Below, piece after piece: positions 27,252 through 36,920 of a stretch of DNA of 64,000 nucleotides. The translations under genes were made by a program, and so were the position numbers. The DNA lies in assembly GCF_001047375.1 (NCBI RefSeq), contig NZ_LFVU01000028.1, positions 310,001 through 374,000 on the forward strand, in the 5' to 3' direction. A model generated the notes under the pieces. It was not told where the DNA came from. It did not search any database and saw only the letters and a list, made by a program, of their open reading frames with translations. Within the stretch, counting starts at the first letter, position 1. Every line of letters starts with the position of its first letter. Source of the stretch: Clostridium cylindrosporum DSM 605 (GTDB lineage: Bacteria; Bacillota; Clostridia; Clostridiales; Caloramatoraceae).

Positions 27252-28109
27252 TTATACAATTTGTTTTTCTTCACCATTAAGCTTCATTCTGTATAATCTA
27301 TATGGGTATCCATATGCAGCATTAGCAAAGTATAAGTATTCTCCTACTATATTTATATTCTCAGGAATATCATCACTAATCTTAGTATTATCACCACTAT
27401 CAACTAACTTCTTATATAATTTTCCCTCATCAGAAATATTAGCATAGTAAATAGAATCCCCTAAAATATTAAAACTTCCAACCTTTAACTCAATAACATC
27501 TTCTATTTTGTTATTAAGAATATTTAATCTACAAAGCTTATAATTATATTCATCTGAAGTAAAGTATACATAATTTTTATCTACAATAATATTACTTGTT
27601 AACATATCTGAAAGCATTTCACTATTTTCACCAGAAGTATCAACTCGGTACATACTACCTGAACCATACCAATCTAAGTCCTCAGAACACTTAATATAAT
27701 ATATATATCCATCTACTAGATTTATTTTATCACATATATGTGAAGATATTTTTTTAATTTCAGAATTCCTTAAATCATACCTATATATACTATAATTATC
27801 AAGAAGGTTTATATAGAATATATACTCATCTGTTACAATAATATTTTCAACAGGACCATCTAATATCTTCTTTACATTTTCTCCATTGACATCAACACAC
27901 TTTAATTCTCCAAGTAGTGTTACATAGTATATAGTGTCATTTATTATGTTAAGATATTTAACCTTATCATCAGTAATTTGAGAATACATCTTCCCACACA
28001 CTTTATATAGGTCTTCACCTCTATAAACATTTACAAAGTATATATCCTCATTATACATAGCAGCTAAACCATTATTACATATATTTGATAAAGTATTACC
28101 AAGAATCAT
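27252..28109 (-). CDS. DUF5050 beta-propeller-like protein
   Basis: A protein of 285 residues built of about six repeats of roughly 40 residues with the pattern (N/V)IxxDxYIYYxNxxDxxxLYRxxxxG, for example IIVTDEYIFYINLLDN, INLVDGYIYYIKCSED and INIVGEYLYFANAAYG. This is the DUF5050 repeat, which is thought to fold as a beta-propeller. No signal peptide is visible, so it is probably cytoplasmic. The ATG at 28109 follows GGAGGGG. Function unknown; it shares a transcript with trmB by position. Confidence 0.8.
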   Translation of the reverse strand: MILGNTLSNICNNGLAAMYNEDIYFVNVYRGEDLYKVCGKMYSQITDDKVKYLNIINDTIYYVTLLGELKCVDVNGENVKKILDGPVENIIVTDEYIFYINLLDNYSIYRYDLRNSEIKKISSHICDKINLVDGYIYYIKCSEDLDWYGSGSMYRVDTSGENSEMLSDMLTSNIIVDKNYVYFTSDEYNYKLCRLNILNNKIEDVIELKVGSFNILGDSIYYANISDEGKLYKKLVDSGDNTKISDDIPENINIVGEYLYFANAAYGYPYRLYRMKLNGEEKQIV

Positions 28110-28273
28110 AACTTTCCCCTCCAAAATTGAATTTTGTTAAAGTCTGAAATAATCATTAAACTATCCACAGCTCGTGGGTAAGTATGTAATTATACATTTT
28201 CACATAGGCTTTAATTAAATACGAACTATAATCATATATATCATTTTAAAATATATGTATATATAAAATCAAG

Positions 28274-28320
28274 TTTTAAAAGGCTACCCTAAAGCTTTAT
28301 ACTAAAGTTTAAGGTAGCCT
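28274..28320 (-). terminator. Terminator of the FHA-FtsW-PBP operon
   Basis: On the minus strand AGGCTACCTTAAACTTTAG pairs with a nearly perfect complement ending GGTAGCCT, followed by TTTT. Confidence 0.85.
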
Positions 28321-28334
28321 AATTATAACTTTAA

Positions 28335-29792
28335 CTACTTATTAAAGTAAGTTTCTAATACCTTTTTAGCAGCGCTAGCTGCTCTTTTTCCTCCAACTCC
28401 ACCATTTTCAACAACAATTGCTATTGCAATTTGTGGATCATTTGCAGGTGCAAATCCTATAAACCAAGCATGGGTTGCATTTTTACTAGCATCCTCTGCA
28501 CTTCCAGTCTTACCTGCGATTTCAATTCCTCTTATCTTGGCGTTTGTGCCTGTACCATCATCTACAACACCAACCATGTAATTACTTAGTTTACTTGCTA
28601 CATTCTCTGGCATTGCCTCAGATAGAACCTTAGGTGTCGGTTTATCTACAACTTTACCATATCTATCTTTAACTTCCTTTACAACGTAAGGAGTCATTAC
28701 CTTTCCCTTGTTTGCTACAGCTGATGCTACCATAACCATTTGCATTGGATTCGCTGCAACATTATGTTGCCCTATTGCATCCTGTGCCATATATGATTTA
28801 CTTTTTGGGTCATCAACCTTTATACTACCTGTTTTGATTGGAATCGAATACCTTAACATATCCTCGGATACGCTTTTATTAAACATAAACTTTTCCGCTG
28901 TTGAAATCAGGTTATCAAATCCAAGCTTCATTCCAAGGGTCCCGAAGAAGTAGTTACAGGATTTTTTTATAGCCTCAGCCATAGAAATTGCACCATGTGC
29001 TGTACCATGATAATCCTTTAATGTATAATTACCGATAGTTAGTCTACCATCACAATCAATTGAGGAGTTTGCGATATTGGGTATATGTTCATATGCAGCA
29101 GCCGCAGTTACTATCTTAAAAACAGAACCAGGTGGATAATACCCCTGTGATGCTCTATTAATAAGAGGTGTATCTTTTTCATCCTTATTATAGGTTTTGA
29201 ACTTCTTATCAATATTTTGAGGGTCAAAGATAGGTGCTGACACCATTGATAGAATTTCTCCTGTTTTAGGGTTCATAGTAACTATAGCCCCCTTATCATC
29301 CCCTAGAGCACTAAGAGATGTTTTTTGCAAGGAATCATCAAGTGTTAAAACAACATCATTTCCTTTTTTATCATCCTTTTTAATACTTTCTTTAAGACTT
29401 CTGAATATACTACCAAATATATCATGTCCTGAGGACTTTCCCTGTAGATTATCATTAAAGGTATTTTCTATACCAGATTTTCCATATACATAACTGTTAT
29501 ATCCAACTATATGTGAAAATAATTCTCCTTGATCATATATTCTTTTTTGCGAACCATTACTTGTCCTTTCACTGTGGGCAATGACATTACCGTTTTTATC
29601 TAGTATGGACCCTCTTAGAACCTTATTTTCTTCTGCCCTTATTCTTTTATTACTTGGATCATCTAGTATTTTGTCTCCTACATATAGATTAAAATAGGTA
29701 AGATAAACAATAATACTAAAAAAACATAAAGTAAAAAAGAAAACTAGGGATTTTATATTCTTAGTAAGATTCATATTATCTTGATTCTTCAT
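28335..29792 (-). CDS. Penicillin-binding transpeptidase, PbpA/FtsI type
   Basis: A class B penicillin-binding protein of 485 residues. It has one N-terminal membrane anchor (SLVFFFTLCFFSIIVYLTY) and a transpeptidase domain with the three active-site motifs: PPGSVFKIVTAA with the serine nucleophile, KKSCNYFFG (SxN) and IAGKTGSAED (KTG). It cross-links peptidoglycan outside the membrane. The start overlaps the end of the ftsW/rodA-like gene by 17 nt, so the SEDS glycosyltransferase and the PBP are made together, as expected for a working pair. The short N-terminal part is typical of PbpA from clostridia and actinobacteria. Whether it serves division, elongation or sporulation is not visible. 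Confidence 0.93.
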   Translation of the reverse strand: MKNQDNMNLTKNIKSLVFFFTLCFFSIIVYLTYFNLYVGDKILDDPSNKRIRAEENKVLRGSILDKNGNVIAHSERTSNGSQKRIYDQGELFSHIVGYNSYVYGKSGIENTFNDNLQGKSSGHDIFGSIFRSLKESIKKDDKKGNDVVLTLDDSLQKTSLSALGDDKGAIVTMNPKTGEILSMVSAPIFDPQNIDKKFKTYNKDEKDTPLINRASQGYYPPGSVFKIVTAAAAYEHIPNIANSSIDCDGRLTIGNYTLKDYHGTAHGAISMAEAIKKSCNYFFGTLGMKLGFDNLISTAEKFMFNKSVSEDMLRYSIPIKTGSIKVDDPKSKSYMAQDAIGQHNVAANPMQMVMVASAVANKGKVMTPYVVKEVKDRYGKVVDKPTPKVLSEAMPENVASKLSNYMVGVVDDGTGTNAKIRGIEIAGKTGSAEDASKNATHAWFIGFAPANDPQIAIAIVVENGGVGGKRAASAAKKVLETYFNK

Positions 29793-30993
29793 CGTCTATA
29801 TCCCTTCCCATTTGAGAAATCTTTTGAAGTACTCCAAGTGCAACAAATGTAATAAGCATTGAGGTACCTCCATAACTAATTAGAGGCAGTGTAATTCCTG
29901 TTAAAGGTATCATCTTAGTTACTCCTCCAATTATTACGAACACCTGAAAAGCCACCATACTTGTAATACCAACTGCTACAAGTCTTGCATAACCATCCCT
30001 TGCATAAAGTGCTACTCTAAGTCCTCTATAAACTAAAATTAGGTATAAAAGTATTATTGCTAGTGCACCTATCATACCCATTTCCTCACATATAGCAGCA
30101 AAAATAAAGTCAGACTCAACTACTGCTACAAACTCAGGATTTCCAAGTCCAAGACCTGTACCGAATAGTCCTCCCGTTCCTATTGCAAACATAGACTGAA
30201 CTATTTGATGACCTGCACCATATTTATCCTTCCATGGATCAATCCATATATCTACTCTTCTTTTAACGTGGTTAAATATAAAGTAGCTTAAAGTTCCTCC
30301 AATTGAAAAGAAGCCTATAGCTCCCCATATGTACTTTAGATTAGAAGTTCCTATATATAAAACTGTTGTAAAAATACCGAATATTATAAGTACACCTCCA
30401 AGGTCCTTTTCAACTACAAGAATCCCAAGGCCTATAAATATAGGTATTGCAAATTTTAATATATCTTTTTTATCTTTTATTTTATATATATTTGCAAGAT
30501 ACATTATTATAAAGAGTTTTGCAATTTCCGATGGTTGAAAACCAAACCCACCAATGGAAACCCAGTTTCTCGCTCCCATTTTCTCTTTACCAATCAAAAG
30601 AGGAAGCACAAGAAAAATTACCGCTCCTATAATAAACCATCTATCAAATTTCTCAAACCTTTTAATATCAGGCATAAATATCAAAATAATTATGTATATT
30701 GCCATACCTGCCACAATCCATGATAACTGCTTCATAGCAATGGATGGATTTAACCTATATAGCATAACAAGGCCAAATTGAGTTAAAAATGCAGGAACAA
30801 TTAGAAGAAATTTATCTCCCTTAGGATAAAACTTCTTAACTATAAAATGAGCAACTAACATTAGTATTGAGGATAGTGCTCCTACAATTATAGCTTTAAA
30901 ATCAAACTCTCCCTTAGATATGGAAAGTATGAAAAACATCAACATTGTTACTAATACAATACTTGCCATAACGGATTTTTCGCTTTTTATCAT
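29776..30993 (-). CDS. SEDS-family peptidoglycan polymerase (FtsW/RodA/SpoVE)
   Basis: An integral membrane protein of 405 residues with about ten helices. SEDS signatures are present: GARNWVSIGGFGFQPSEIAK, the conserved HQIVQSMFAIGTGGLFGTGL, and the C-terminal MIPLTGITLPLISYGGTSML. It polymerises lipid II into glycan strands. It lies between an FHA protein and a class B PBP, the arrangement also seen in actinobacteria and clostridia. The name FtsW or RodA cannot be chosen from sequence alone. Confidence 0.95.
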   Translation of the reverse strand: MIKSEKSVMASIVLVTMLMFFILSISKGEFDFKAIIVGALSSILMLVAHFIVKKFYPKGDKFLLIVPAFLTQFGLVMLYRLNPSIAMKQLSWIVAGMAIYIIILIFMPDIKRFEKFDRWFIIGAVIFLVLPLLIGKEKMGARNWVSIGGFGFQPSEIAKLFIIMYLANIYKIKDKKDILKFAIPIFIGLGILVVEKDLGGVLIIFGIFTTVLYIGTSNLKYIWGAIGFFSIGGTLSYFIFNHVKRRVDIWIDPWKDKYGAGHQIVQSMFAIGTGGLFGTGLGLGNPEFVAVVESDFIFAAICEEMGMIGALAIILLYLILVYRGLRVALYARDGYARLVAVGITSMVAFQVFVIIGGVTKMIPLTGITLPLISYGGTSMLITFVALGVLQKISQMGRDIDDEESR

Positions 30994-31004
30994 ACCTCTA
31001 CCTC

Positions 31005-31436
31005 TTATCCGATAACTTTAAAGATAACTCTACCTATCTCTATAAAATCCCCAATATATACTTCTTGAAATCCCTTTACAGGATCACCATTTCTTCTAGT
31101 ACCATTGGTACTTTCTAAATCCTTAAGATATACTTTTCCATCCTTTAATATTATCTTAGCATGATAGCCAGACACAAATGGGTCATCTATAGAAATAGTA
31201 TTAGTATCCTTTCGTCCTATTGTAATGGCTGAATGAATTGGGAAAACACTCCCCTTATTAATTCCTATATTCTCAGGTGAGTCTTCTACCTCAAGTGCGT
31301 AATTTAATTTTGGTTTCTTTTTTCTTTTAGGCTTTGTTCCTTTTACGTCTATATACATAACTTTTATTATTTTAAACAAAACTATATATATAAGACCCAG
31401 TACAACAAATCTAAGAATTAGTGAAAATTGCTCCAT
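31005..31436 (-). CDS. Membrane-anchored FHA domain protein
   Basis: A protein of 143 residues: one N-terminal membrane helix (ILRFVVLGLIYIVLFKIIKV), a basic linker KPKRKKKPK, and an FHA domain (about 65-143) with ITIGRKDTNTISIDDPFVSG and LEDLESTNGTRRNG, the phosphothreonine-binding loops. It probably recruits a phosphorylated partner (for example of a PrkC-type kinase) to the SEDS/PBP pair encoded downstream. The ATG at 31436 has the AAGGGTGG site; the upstream in-frame ATG lacks one. It is the first gene of the three-gene operon. Confidence 0.88.
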   Translation of the reverse strand: MEQFSLILRFVVLGLIYIVLFKIIKVMYIDVKGTKPKRKKKPKLNYALEVEDSPENIGINKGSVFPIHSAITIGRKDTNTISIDDPFVSGYHAKIILKDGKVYLKDLESTNGTRRNGDPVKGFQEVYIGDFIEIGRVIFKVIG

Positions 31437-31651
31437 AAAACCACCCTTCTTATATGTTAATTTATCATAATACATTATAACACAAAACGACACATTTTAG
31501 ATTACACTAAAGATAACATTATAAATTATAACCATTAAAATGATATTTTAAAATAGATTATCTAAATTAATAAATATATTGTATTTCATTACGTATTATG
31601 TTAGTATATTTCTTGGTCTGACATAAAAATCAAAAGGAGTGGATTGATACC

Positions 31652-32047
31652 ATGGAAAAAACACTAGTACTTATTAAACCAGATGCAGTTGAAAGAAATT
31701 TTGTAGGAAAAATTCTTGCACTATATGAAGAAAATGGACTTAAAATAACTGAACTTAAGATGCTTAATGCTACAGAAGAATTAGCTAAGACTCACTATGC
31801 AGAACACGTTGAAAAGCCATTCTTCCCAGAAATTCTTGCTTATATTACGAGAAGCCCAATCGTAGCACTTATTCTTGAAGGAGAAGATGCTATTGCTAAG
31901 GTTCGTGCTATAAATGGTTCAACAGATCCTAAGGAAGCTGCTGAAGGAACAGTTAGAAACCTATACGCTGTTTCAAAGTCAGAAAACTCTGTTCATGCTT
32001 CAGATAGCGTAGAAAGTGCTGAAAGAGAAATTAAGATTTGGTTCTAA
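31652..32047 (+). CDS. ndk: Nucleoside diphosphate kinase
   Basis: It transfers the gamma phosphate of ATP to NDPs, balancing NTP and dNTP pools. A protein of 131 residues, a little shorter than the usual 135-150. LVLIKPDAVERN is the N-terminal signature, and the phosphorylated histidine is H115 in NSVHASDSVESAE. It is divergent from the FHA operon and monocistronic with a strong terminator. The ATG follows AAAAGGAG. Confidence 0.97.
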   Translation: MEKTLVLIKPDAVERNFVGKILALYEENGLKITELKMLNATEELAKTHYAEHVEKPFFPEILAYITRSPIVALILEGEDAIAKVRAINGSTDPKEAAEGTVRNLYAVSKSENSVHASDSVESAEREIKIWF

Positions 32048-32056
32048 TCTTATAAA

Positions 32057-32093
32057 AATAAAAGCTATCCATTAAATTGGATAGCTTTTTTTG
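32057..32093 (+). terminator. Terminator of ndk
   Basis: AAAGCTATCC pairs with GGATAGCTTT around ATTAAATT, followed by a T run. Confidence 0.88.
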
Positions 32094-32116
32094 TTAATTT
32101 ATGATTTATTATAAAA

Positions 32117-32192
32117 AGAAAAGTTAGGAATTAGGATTAATACGTAGTTTTCCGTTCATTCTTTAGTATTAATCCATTATCCTAACTTTTTA
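32117..32192 (-). terminator. Long hairpin after argH
   Basis: Arms 32119-32143 and 32165-32190 pair with a few mismatches (outer AAAAGTTAGGA/TCCTAACTTTT, inner GGATTAATAC/GTATTAATCC), loop about 21 nt. On the minus strand the outer arm ends in CTTTTCTTTTT. It is probably the argGH terminator but is longer than usual. Confidence 0.7.
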
Positions 32193-32194
32193 TA

Positions 32195-33511
32195 TTATAA
32201 TATTTCTTTCTTTATTCCCTTTTTAAGGATATTATCATAGTCAATAAATTCGAATATATCCTCTTCAAATAAACTGCTATATATCTTAAACTCTTCTAGA
32301 GTAATATCTTCAATAGCACAGTCCTTCTTCTCACAGTGAAGAACTATTTGACCTGATACTTTATGAGCATCTCTAAATGGCATTCCCTTATTAACAAGAT
32401 AATCTGCTACCTCTGTTGCATTAAGGAATCCAGCCTTTACAGCCTTTCTCATATTATCTTTGTTAACCTTCATAGTAGAAATAACTCCGCACATTATTTC
32501 TAATGAAGCTGAAACAGTATCAAGTGCATCGAAAAACTGTTCCTTATCTTCTTGCATATCCTTATTGTATGCAAGAGGAATCCCCTTCATAGTAGTTAGC
32601 ATTGACATTAAAGCCCCATATACTCTTCCTGTCTTTCCTCTAACTAGTTCCGCTGCATCTGGGTTTTTCTTTTGTGGCATTATACTACTTCCTGTTGAGA
32701 ATTCATCGTCCATTGTAACGAATTTAAATTCTTGACTACTCCATAGTATAAGCTCCTCTGATAATCTACTTAGGTGCATCATTATAATTGAGAAAGCACT
32801 TAAAAGTTCAAGTACAAAGTCTCTATCTGATACTCCATCCATAAAATTATCTACAGGCTTTTTAAATCCAAGTTCCTTAGCTGTAAGTTCTCTTTGTATA
32901 TCATAAGTTGTTCCAGCAAGTGCACCACAGCCTAGTGGACTTTCATTTAATATATCAATAGCATTTAAAAGACGCTTCTTATCTCTTTGAAGCATATTAT
33001 AATATGCCATCATGTGGAATTTAAAAGTTACAACTTGGGCTCTTTGAAGATGAGTATATCCTGGCATTAGATAGTTATTATCTTCACCTTTAGTTTTTAG
33101 TACTTCTTGAAGACTTTCTACAAGAGCTGCTACTTCTCCCGCAGCGTTTCTTGCAAACATCTTAAGATCTACTGCAACTTGGTCATTTCTACTTCTTCCA
33201 GTGTGAAGTTTCTTACCAGTATCCCCTATTCTCTTTATAAGGTTTGCTTCTATAAATGTGTGAATATCCTCATATGAATCATCTATAACAAGTTCTCCAC
33301 TTTCAATATCACCTAGTATTGAAGAAAGTCCCTTTAAGATATCATCCTTTTCCACTTCATTTAAAATACCTGACGCAGATAGCATGTTAACATGGGCTGA
33401 GCTTCCCTTAACATCTTCCTTATAAAGTCTTTTATCAAATCTAATAGAGCTATTAAAGTCCTCCATTATTTTGTTTTCTTTCTTTTCAAATCTTCCGCCC
33501 CAGAGCTTCAT
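32195..33511 (-). CDS. argH: Argininosuccinate lyase
   Basis: It splits argininosuccinate into arginine and fumarate, the last step of arginine synthesis. A protein of 438 residues of the fumarase/aspartase superfamily. Visible: MKLWGGRFEKK, TGRSRNDQVAVDL, YTHLQRAQVVTFKFH, and the catalytic serine loop GSSIMPQKKNPDAAEL. It lies 26 nt after argG and is cotranscribed with it. Confidence 0.97.
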   Translation of the reverse strand: MKLWGGRFEKKENKIMEDFNSSIRFDKRLYKEDVKGSSAHVNMLSASGILNEVEKDDILKGLSSILGDIESGELVIDDSYEDIHTFIEANLIKRIGDTGKKLHTGRSRNDQVAVDLKMFARNAAGEVAALVESLQEVLKTKGEDNNYLMPGYTHLQRAQVVTFKFHMMAYYNMLQRDKKRLLNAIDILNESPLGCGALAGTTYDIQRELTAKELGFKKPVDNFMDGVSDRDFVLELLSAFSIIMMHLSRLSEELILWSSQEFKFVTMDDEFSTGSSIMPQKKNPDAAELVRGKTGRVYGALMSMLTTMKGIPLAYNKDMQEDKEQFFDALDTVSASLEIMCGVISTMKVNKDNMRKAVKAGFLNATEVADYLVNKGMPFRDAHKVSGQIVLHCEKKDCAIEDITLEEFKIYSSLFEEDIFEFIDYDNILKKGIKKEIL

Positions 33512-33537
33512 TTAAAATCCACATCCTTTTGTATCAA

Positions 33538-34743
33538 TTATTTTTGGTTCTTAAGTTTCATTAGAGCCTTAGTCTTAACAGGCAGACCAAATAGGTTTAT
33601 AAATCCTTCAGCATCCTTATGGTCATATAGTTCGCTTGCTCCAAATGATGATATTTCTTCATCGTATAGTGCATTTGGTGAGTCAATTCCTGCAACAAGT
33701 AGGTTACCCTTGTAAACCTTTAGTCTAACCTTTCCTGAAACTTCTTCTTGAGTCTTATCTATAAATGCATCAAGAGCTTCCTTAAGTGGTGTAAACCATT
33801 GACCATTGTAAACAAGTTCAGCATACTTCATTGAAACTTGTTGCTTAAATCCAAATGTTTGTCTATCTATTGTAACTCTTTCAAGTTCATCATGTGCTGT
33901 TAATAGTATTGTCCCAGCTGGAGTTTCATATACACCTCTTGACTTCATTCCAACTAGTCTATTTTCAACTATATCAACTATACCAATTCCATTTTCTCCA
34001 CCGATTTTGTTAAGTTCCTTAACAAGTTCAACTGGTGAGTATGCTACATCATTAAGCTTTACTGGAATTCCCTTTTCGAATTCTATAGTAATGTAAGATA
34101 CTTCATCCTTAGCCATTTCTGGTGGTACAGTCATTTGGTACATTTCTGTCTTGTGCTCATTTCTAAGATCTTCAAGATCTCCACCTTCGTGGCTTAGATG
34201 CCATAGGTTCTTATCTCTTGAGTAAATCTTTTCCTTAGTTACTGCAACTTCTATCCCTTTTGCGTTAGCATAATCAATTGCGTCTTCTCTTGATTTAATA
34301 TCCCATATTCTCCATGGAGCTATTATCTTTATAGTTGGGTCGATTGATGCGATACCAACTTCAAAACGTACTTGGTCATTTCCCTTTCCTGTACATCCGT
34401 GACAAATGAATTTAGCTCCTTCTTTATGAGCGATTTCAACTAGCTTCTTAGCTATTAGTGGTCTTGCATATGCTGTTCCCATAGCATACTTACCTTCGTA
34501 TAATGCTCCTGACTTTATAGCATAGTAAAGGTATTCTGTAACGAACTCTTCTTGTACATTTTCACAGTAAGCCTTTGCAGCACCAGATGCTATTGCCTTC
34601 TTTTCAACTTCCGCCATGTTATCTCCTTGGCCAACATCTACACACACTGCAATAATTTCTGCATTGTAGTTTTCCTTAAGCCATGGAATAACTATTGATG
34701 TATCTAATCCTCCTGAATATGCTAAAACAACTTTATCTTTCAT
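33538..34743 (-). CDS. argG: Argininosuccinate synthase
   Basis: It joins citrulline and aspartate with ATP to argininosuccinate. A protein of 401 residues. The N-terminal PP-loop [18 protein letters not shown] binds ATP, and [15 protein letters not shown] and [17 protein letters not shown] ([14 protein letters not shown]) segments bind substrate. The ATG at 34743 follows GGGAGG; a start 11 codons upstream has no such site. The remaining arginine genes are not in the window, so citrulline may come from elsewhere, for example from ornithine and the carAB product. Confidence 0.97.
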   Translation of the reverse strand: MKDKVVLAYSGGLDTSIVIPWLKENYNAEIIAVCVDVGQGDNMAEVEKKAIASGAAKAYCENVQEEFVTEYLYYAIKSGALYEGKYAMGTAYARPLIAKKLVEIAHKEGAKFICHGCTGKGNDQVRFEVGIASIDPTIKIIAPWRIWDIKSREDAIDYANAKGIEVAVTKEKIYSRDKNLWHLSHEGGDLEDLRNEHKTEMYQMTVPPEMAKDEVSYITIEFEKGIPVKLNDVAYSPVELVKELNKIGGENGIGIVDIVENRLVGMKSRGVYETPAGTILLTAHDELERVTIDRQTFGFKQQVSMKYAELVYNGQWFTPLKEALDAFIDKTQEEVSGKVRLKVYKGNLLVAGIDSPNALYDEEISSFGASELYDHKDAEGFINLFGLPVKTKALMKLKNQK

Positions 34744-34805
34744 AATCTTTTCCTCCCTAATCATATATATAAACAACTCTATGAATTTCTAACGTTTCAA
34801 ACTCT

Positions 34806-34842
34806 ATAAGCTAATTATACAACTCTATTTATATTTATTCAA
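34806..34842 (-). promoter_or_regulatory. Promoter of argGH
   Basis: On the minus strand TTGAAT (34842-34837) and TATAAT (34819-34814) are separated by exactly 17 nt, a near-consensus sigma-A promoter about 65 nt before the argG start. TGAATAAATAT overlapping the -35 resembles half of an ARG box, so ArgR control is possible. Confidence 0.75.
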
Positions 34843-35157
34843 CACTTTTTGTAAAATTATTAGTATAATTTTTTCTATATAATGCTGTATATTAGATTTA
34901 TCAAGCTATAGTAGTCATAGTCAACTTAAATATAAATTCATAATTCTCTAATATTTTTCAACATTTACATTATATTAAAATCTTTATGCAGGTTTTATGT
35001 ATATATTCTATGATTATTTTTAATAATTACTTTTTATTTAATAATATATGTATGAATAATAATGCATATATAAATCAATATAAATACTTATATATATGTA
35101 TTTATATATGTGAATAATCTAAAATCTTAAAATTCTAAGATTATAAAAACCTTACAT
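34843..35157. other. Very AT-rich intergenic region
   Basis: No gene is recognised. ATGAATAATAATGCAT at about 35050 resembles an ARG box. The region must also supply the promoter for whatever transcript ends at the plus-strand terminator at 35158-35212. Confidence 0.4.
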
Positions 35158-35212
35158 ACACAAATATCTTTATAAAATTTATTTTTTACGAAGATATTTG
35201 TGTTGTTTTTTT
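35158..35212 (+). terminator. Orphan plus-strand terminator
   Basis: ACACAAATATCTT pairs perfectly with AAGATATTTGTGT (13 bp, 20-nt loop), followed after TG by seven T. No protein gene lies upstream on this strand; the nearest upstream gene, argG, runs the other way. It could end a small RNA or attenuate the GntR operon leader. Confidence 0.7.
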
Positions 35213-35291
35213 GTATTCATAGCATATAATAATCCTAAGTTTATATGATAAGGTCATCAGATGACTTTACAAATATATTTTCTTATCATCT

Positions 35292-35335
35292 ATTATCAGA
35301 TAATTTGTTTTCATAGAAGATAAATTTAGTATAAT
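35292..35335 (+). promoter_or_regulatory. Promoter and palindromic operator of the GntR operon
   Basis: A -10 TATAAT is at 35330-35335, with TTGTTT at 35305-35310 as a weak -35 (19-nt spacer). The palindrome ATTATCAGATAAT (35292-35304) lies directly upstream and is a fit candidate for the GntR operator. Another palindrome, TCATCAGATGA, is about 35 nt further upstream and shares the core ATCAGAT. Confidence 0.55.
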
Positions 35336-35370
35336 TAAGTATGAATTATACTTTAAATAAGGAGATAAAA

Positions 35371-36120
35371 ATGGATAATAAGAAGATAAAAAGAATAAAT
35401 AAAATTTCTGCTGTACAAAAGGGCCTAGAAAGTCTTAGGGAATATATAAAAACTACTGACAATCTACTTCTTCCTTCTGAGGATTATTTGTCACAATCCT
35501 TAGGGGTTAGTAGATTGACTGTAAGAGAAGCTGTAACAGTGTTAGAAAGAGAAGGAATAGTCTCAAGAATTCAGGGAAAAGGTACCCTAATAAATTCTTT
35601 TATTAAAAAGCTTGAAAATCGAATTGACCTAGGAAGTGATATTGAAGGATGTCTTAGGGAAAACGGTCTTGAAGTTGAATTTAAAGTAGTTTCCATAGAA
35701 TCAAGACTAGCTACTACTAGTGAAATCCTTAAGTTAGAACTTGAGGAGGGAGATAGTATATTAGAAATTAAGAAAATCCTTCTTGGTAACAATGAAGCTG
35801 AAGCAATCTATATAGATAGAATACCTGAAAAACATTTAAAATCCACTAATTTTACTATTGAAGATTTTAAGCCTAGTATTTTTCCGGTTGTAGAAAGCTT
35901 ATGTGAATGTACCATAACACACGACGTAGTTCATATTTATCCCTACAGTGCTGATAAGGAAATTTCTGAAATATTCAATATTCCAGAAAAAACCCCAATA
36001 CAAAGCTATGAAGTTTTAGAGTATACTTCTGATGGCCTTCCTATTATGTATATTACTGAGTATTATAGTGGTAAATTTATAAGATTCACTCTTTGTAGAA
36101 ATGTAAACTATAAAGCCTAA
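35371..36120 (+). CDS. GntR/HutC-family regulator with UTRA domain
   Basis: A protein of 249 residues. The N-terminal winged helix contains LLPSEDYLSQSLGVSRLTVREAVTVLEREGIV and IQGKGTLIN; the C-terminal UTRA domain (about 85-245) binds a small-molecule effector, with EAIYIDRIPE and MYITEYYSGKFIRFTL conserved. The ATG at 35371 follows AAGGAG. It starts an operon with a YczE-type membrane protein and an 8-oxoguanine-deaminase-like enzyme, so the effector is probably a purine or related base; this is inference from context. Confidence 0.9.
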   Translation: MDNKKIKRINKISAVQKGLESLREYIKTTDNLLLPSEDYLSQSLGVSRLTVREAVTVLEREGIVSRIQGKGTLINSFIKKLENRIDLGSDIEGCLRENGLEVEFKVVSIESRLATTSEILKLELEEGDSILEIKKILLGNNEAEAIYIDRIPEKHLKSTNFTIEDFKPSIFPVVESLCECTITHDVVHIYPYSADKEISEIFNIPEKTPIQSYEVLEYTSDGLPIMYITEYYSGKFIRFTLCRNVNYKA

Positions 36121-36196
36121 TATCATATAAACTTAAGACGTATTAGCAAAAATGGACATTCTCTATTGGAAAACGTATCTTAAGGGGGGCTTTTAA

Positions 36197-36892
36197 ATGA
36201 AAAAAACAAAACTTACTACTGTTCAATGGTTGTACAAAATAGCTTTGAACATTTTTGGTCTATTTTTATGTGGCTTTGGAATAGTTTTAACTGTTCAATG
36301 TGGACTTGGCGCAAGTCCATGGGATGTATTTCAAATCGGTATGACAAAATACTTGCCAATAACACTAGGCCAAGCATCTCAAATTATTGCCTTAATTCTT
36401 TTAGCATTTACTTGGTATAAAGGGGTAATTCCCGGAGTTGGCACTATTTTAAATGCTATCTTCATTGGTTACTTTATTGACTTATCATTTAAGTTCGGAA
36501 TAAAAACACCAGAAACTATTTTAATGCAATCAGTAATGTTAATAGTTAGTATAGTTATCTTCGCCTTTGGAATAGTGTTATCACTTAAGGCGATGATAGG
36601 TGTTGGTACAAGAGATGCCTTAATGGAATACCTAATCGGTTCTATGAAAGTATCTGTAACCTATATTAGAGCTGGTATAGAACTTTTTGCTTTAGTTGGT
36701 GGTATTCTTTTAAACGGGAACTTTGGAAGTCCATTTGGAATTGGAACGGTAGTTGTTACAATTACCCTTGGCTATGTTATTAACTTTGCTGCAAAGGTTT
36801 TAAAATACGACTTTGATATTACAAATCATTATACCTTTAAGGATATGATTTCTAAAAATAAAAATGTAGTAGAAAATGAAACTACTATTTAA
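36197..36892 (+). CDS. YczE/YitT-like integral membrane protein
   Basis: A protein of 231 residues with five to six membrane helices. The motif GFGIVLTVQCGLGASPWDVFQIG is typical of the YczE (DUF6198) group, and a second GIVLSLKAMIGVGTRDALMEYL repeats the same pattern, which suggests an internal duplication. The function of the family is not established; position between a GntR regulator and a purine deaminase suggests transport of a purine. The ATG follows AAGGGGGG. Confidence 0.8.
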   Translation: MKKTKLTTVQWLYKIALNIFGLFLCGFGIVLTVQCGLGASPWDVFQIGMTKYLPITLGQASQIIALILLAFTWYKGVIPGVGTILNAIFIGYFIDLSFKFGIKTPETILMQSVMLIVSIVIFAFGIVLSLKAMIGVGTRDALMEYLIGSMKVSVTYIRAGIELFALVGGILLNGNFGSPFGIGTVVVTITLGYVINFAAKVLKYDFDITNHYTFKDMISKNKNVVENETTI

Positions 36893-36920
36893 GTAAACTT
36901 AATAATAAGGGGGATTTAAA

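Noticed and set aside
35213-35291. Purine riboswitch before the GntR operon
   Set aside because: CATATAATAATCCTAAG looks superficially similar to the start of purine aptamers, but the conserved CTACC and the loop sequences are missing.
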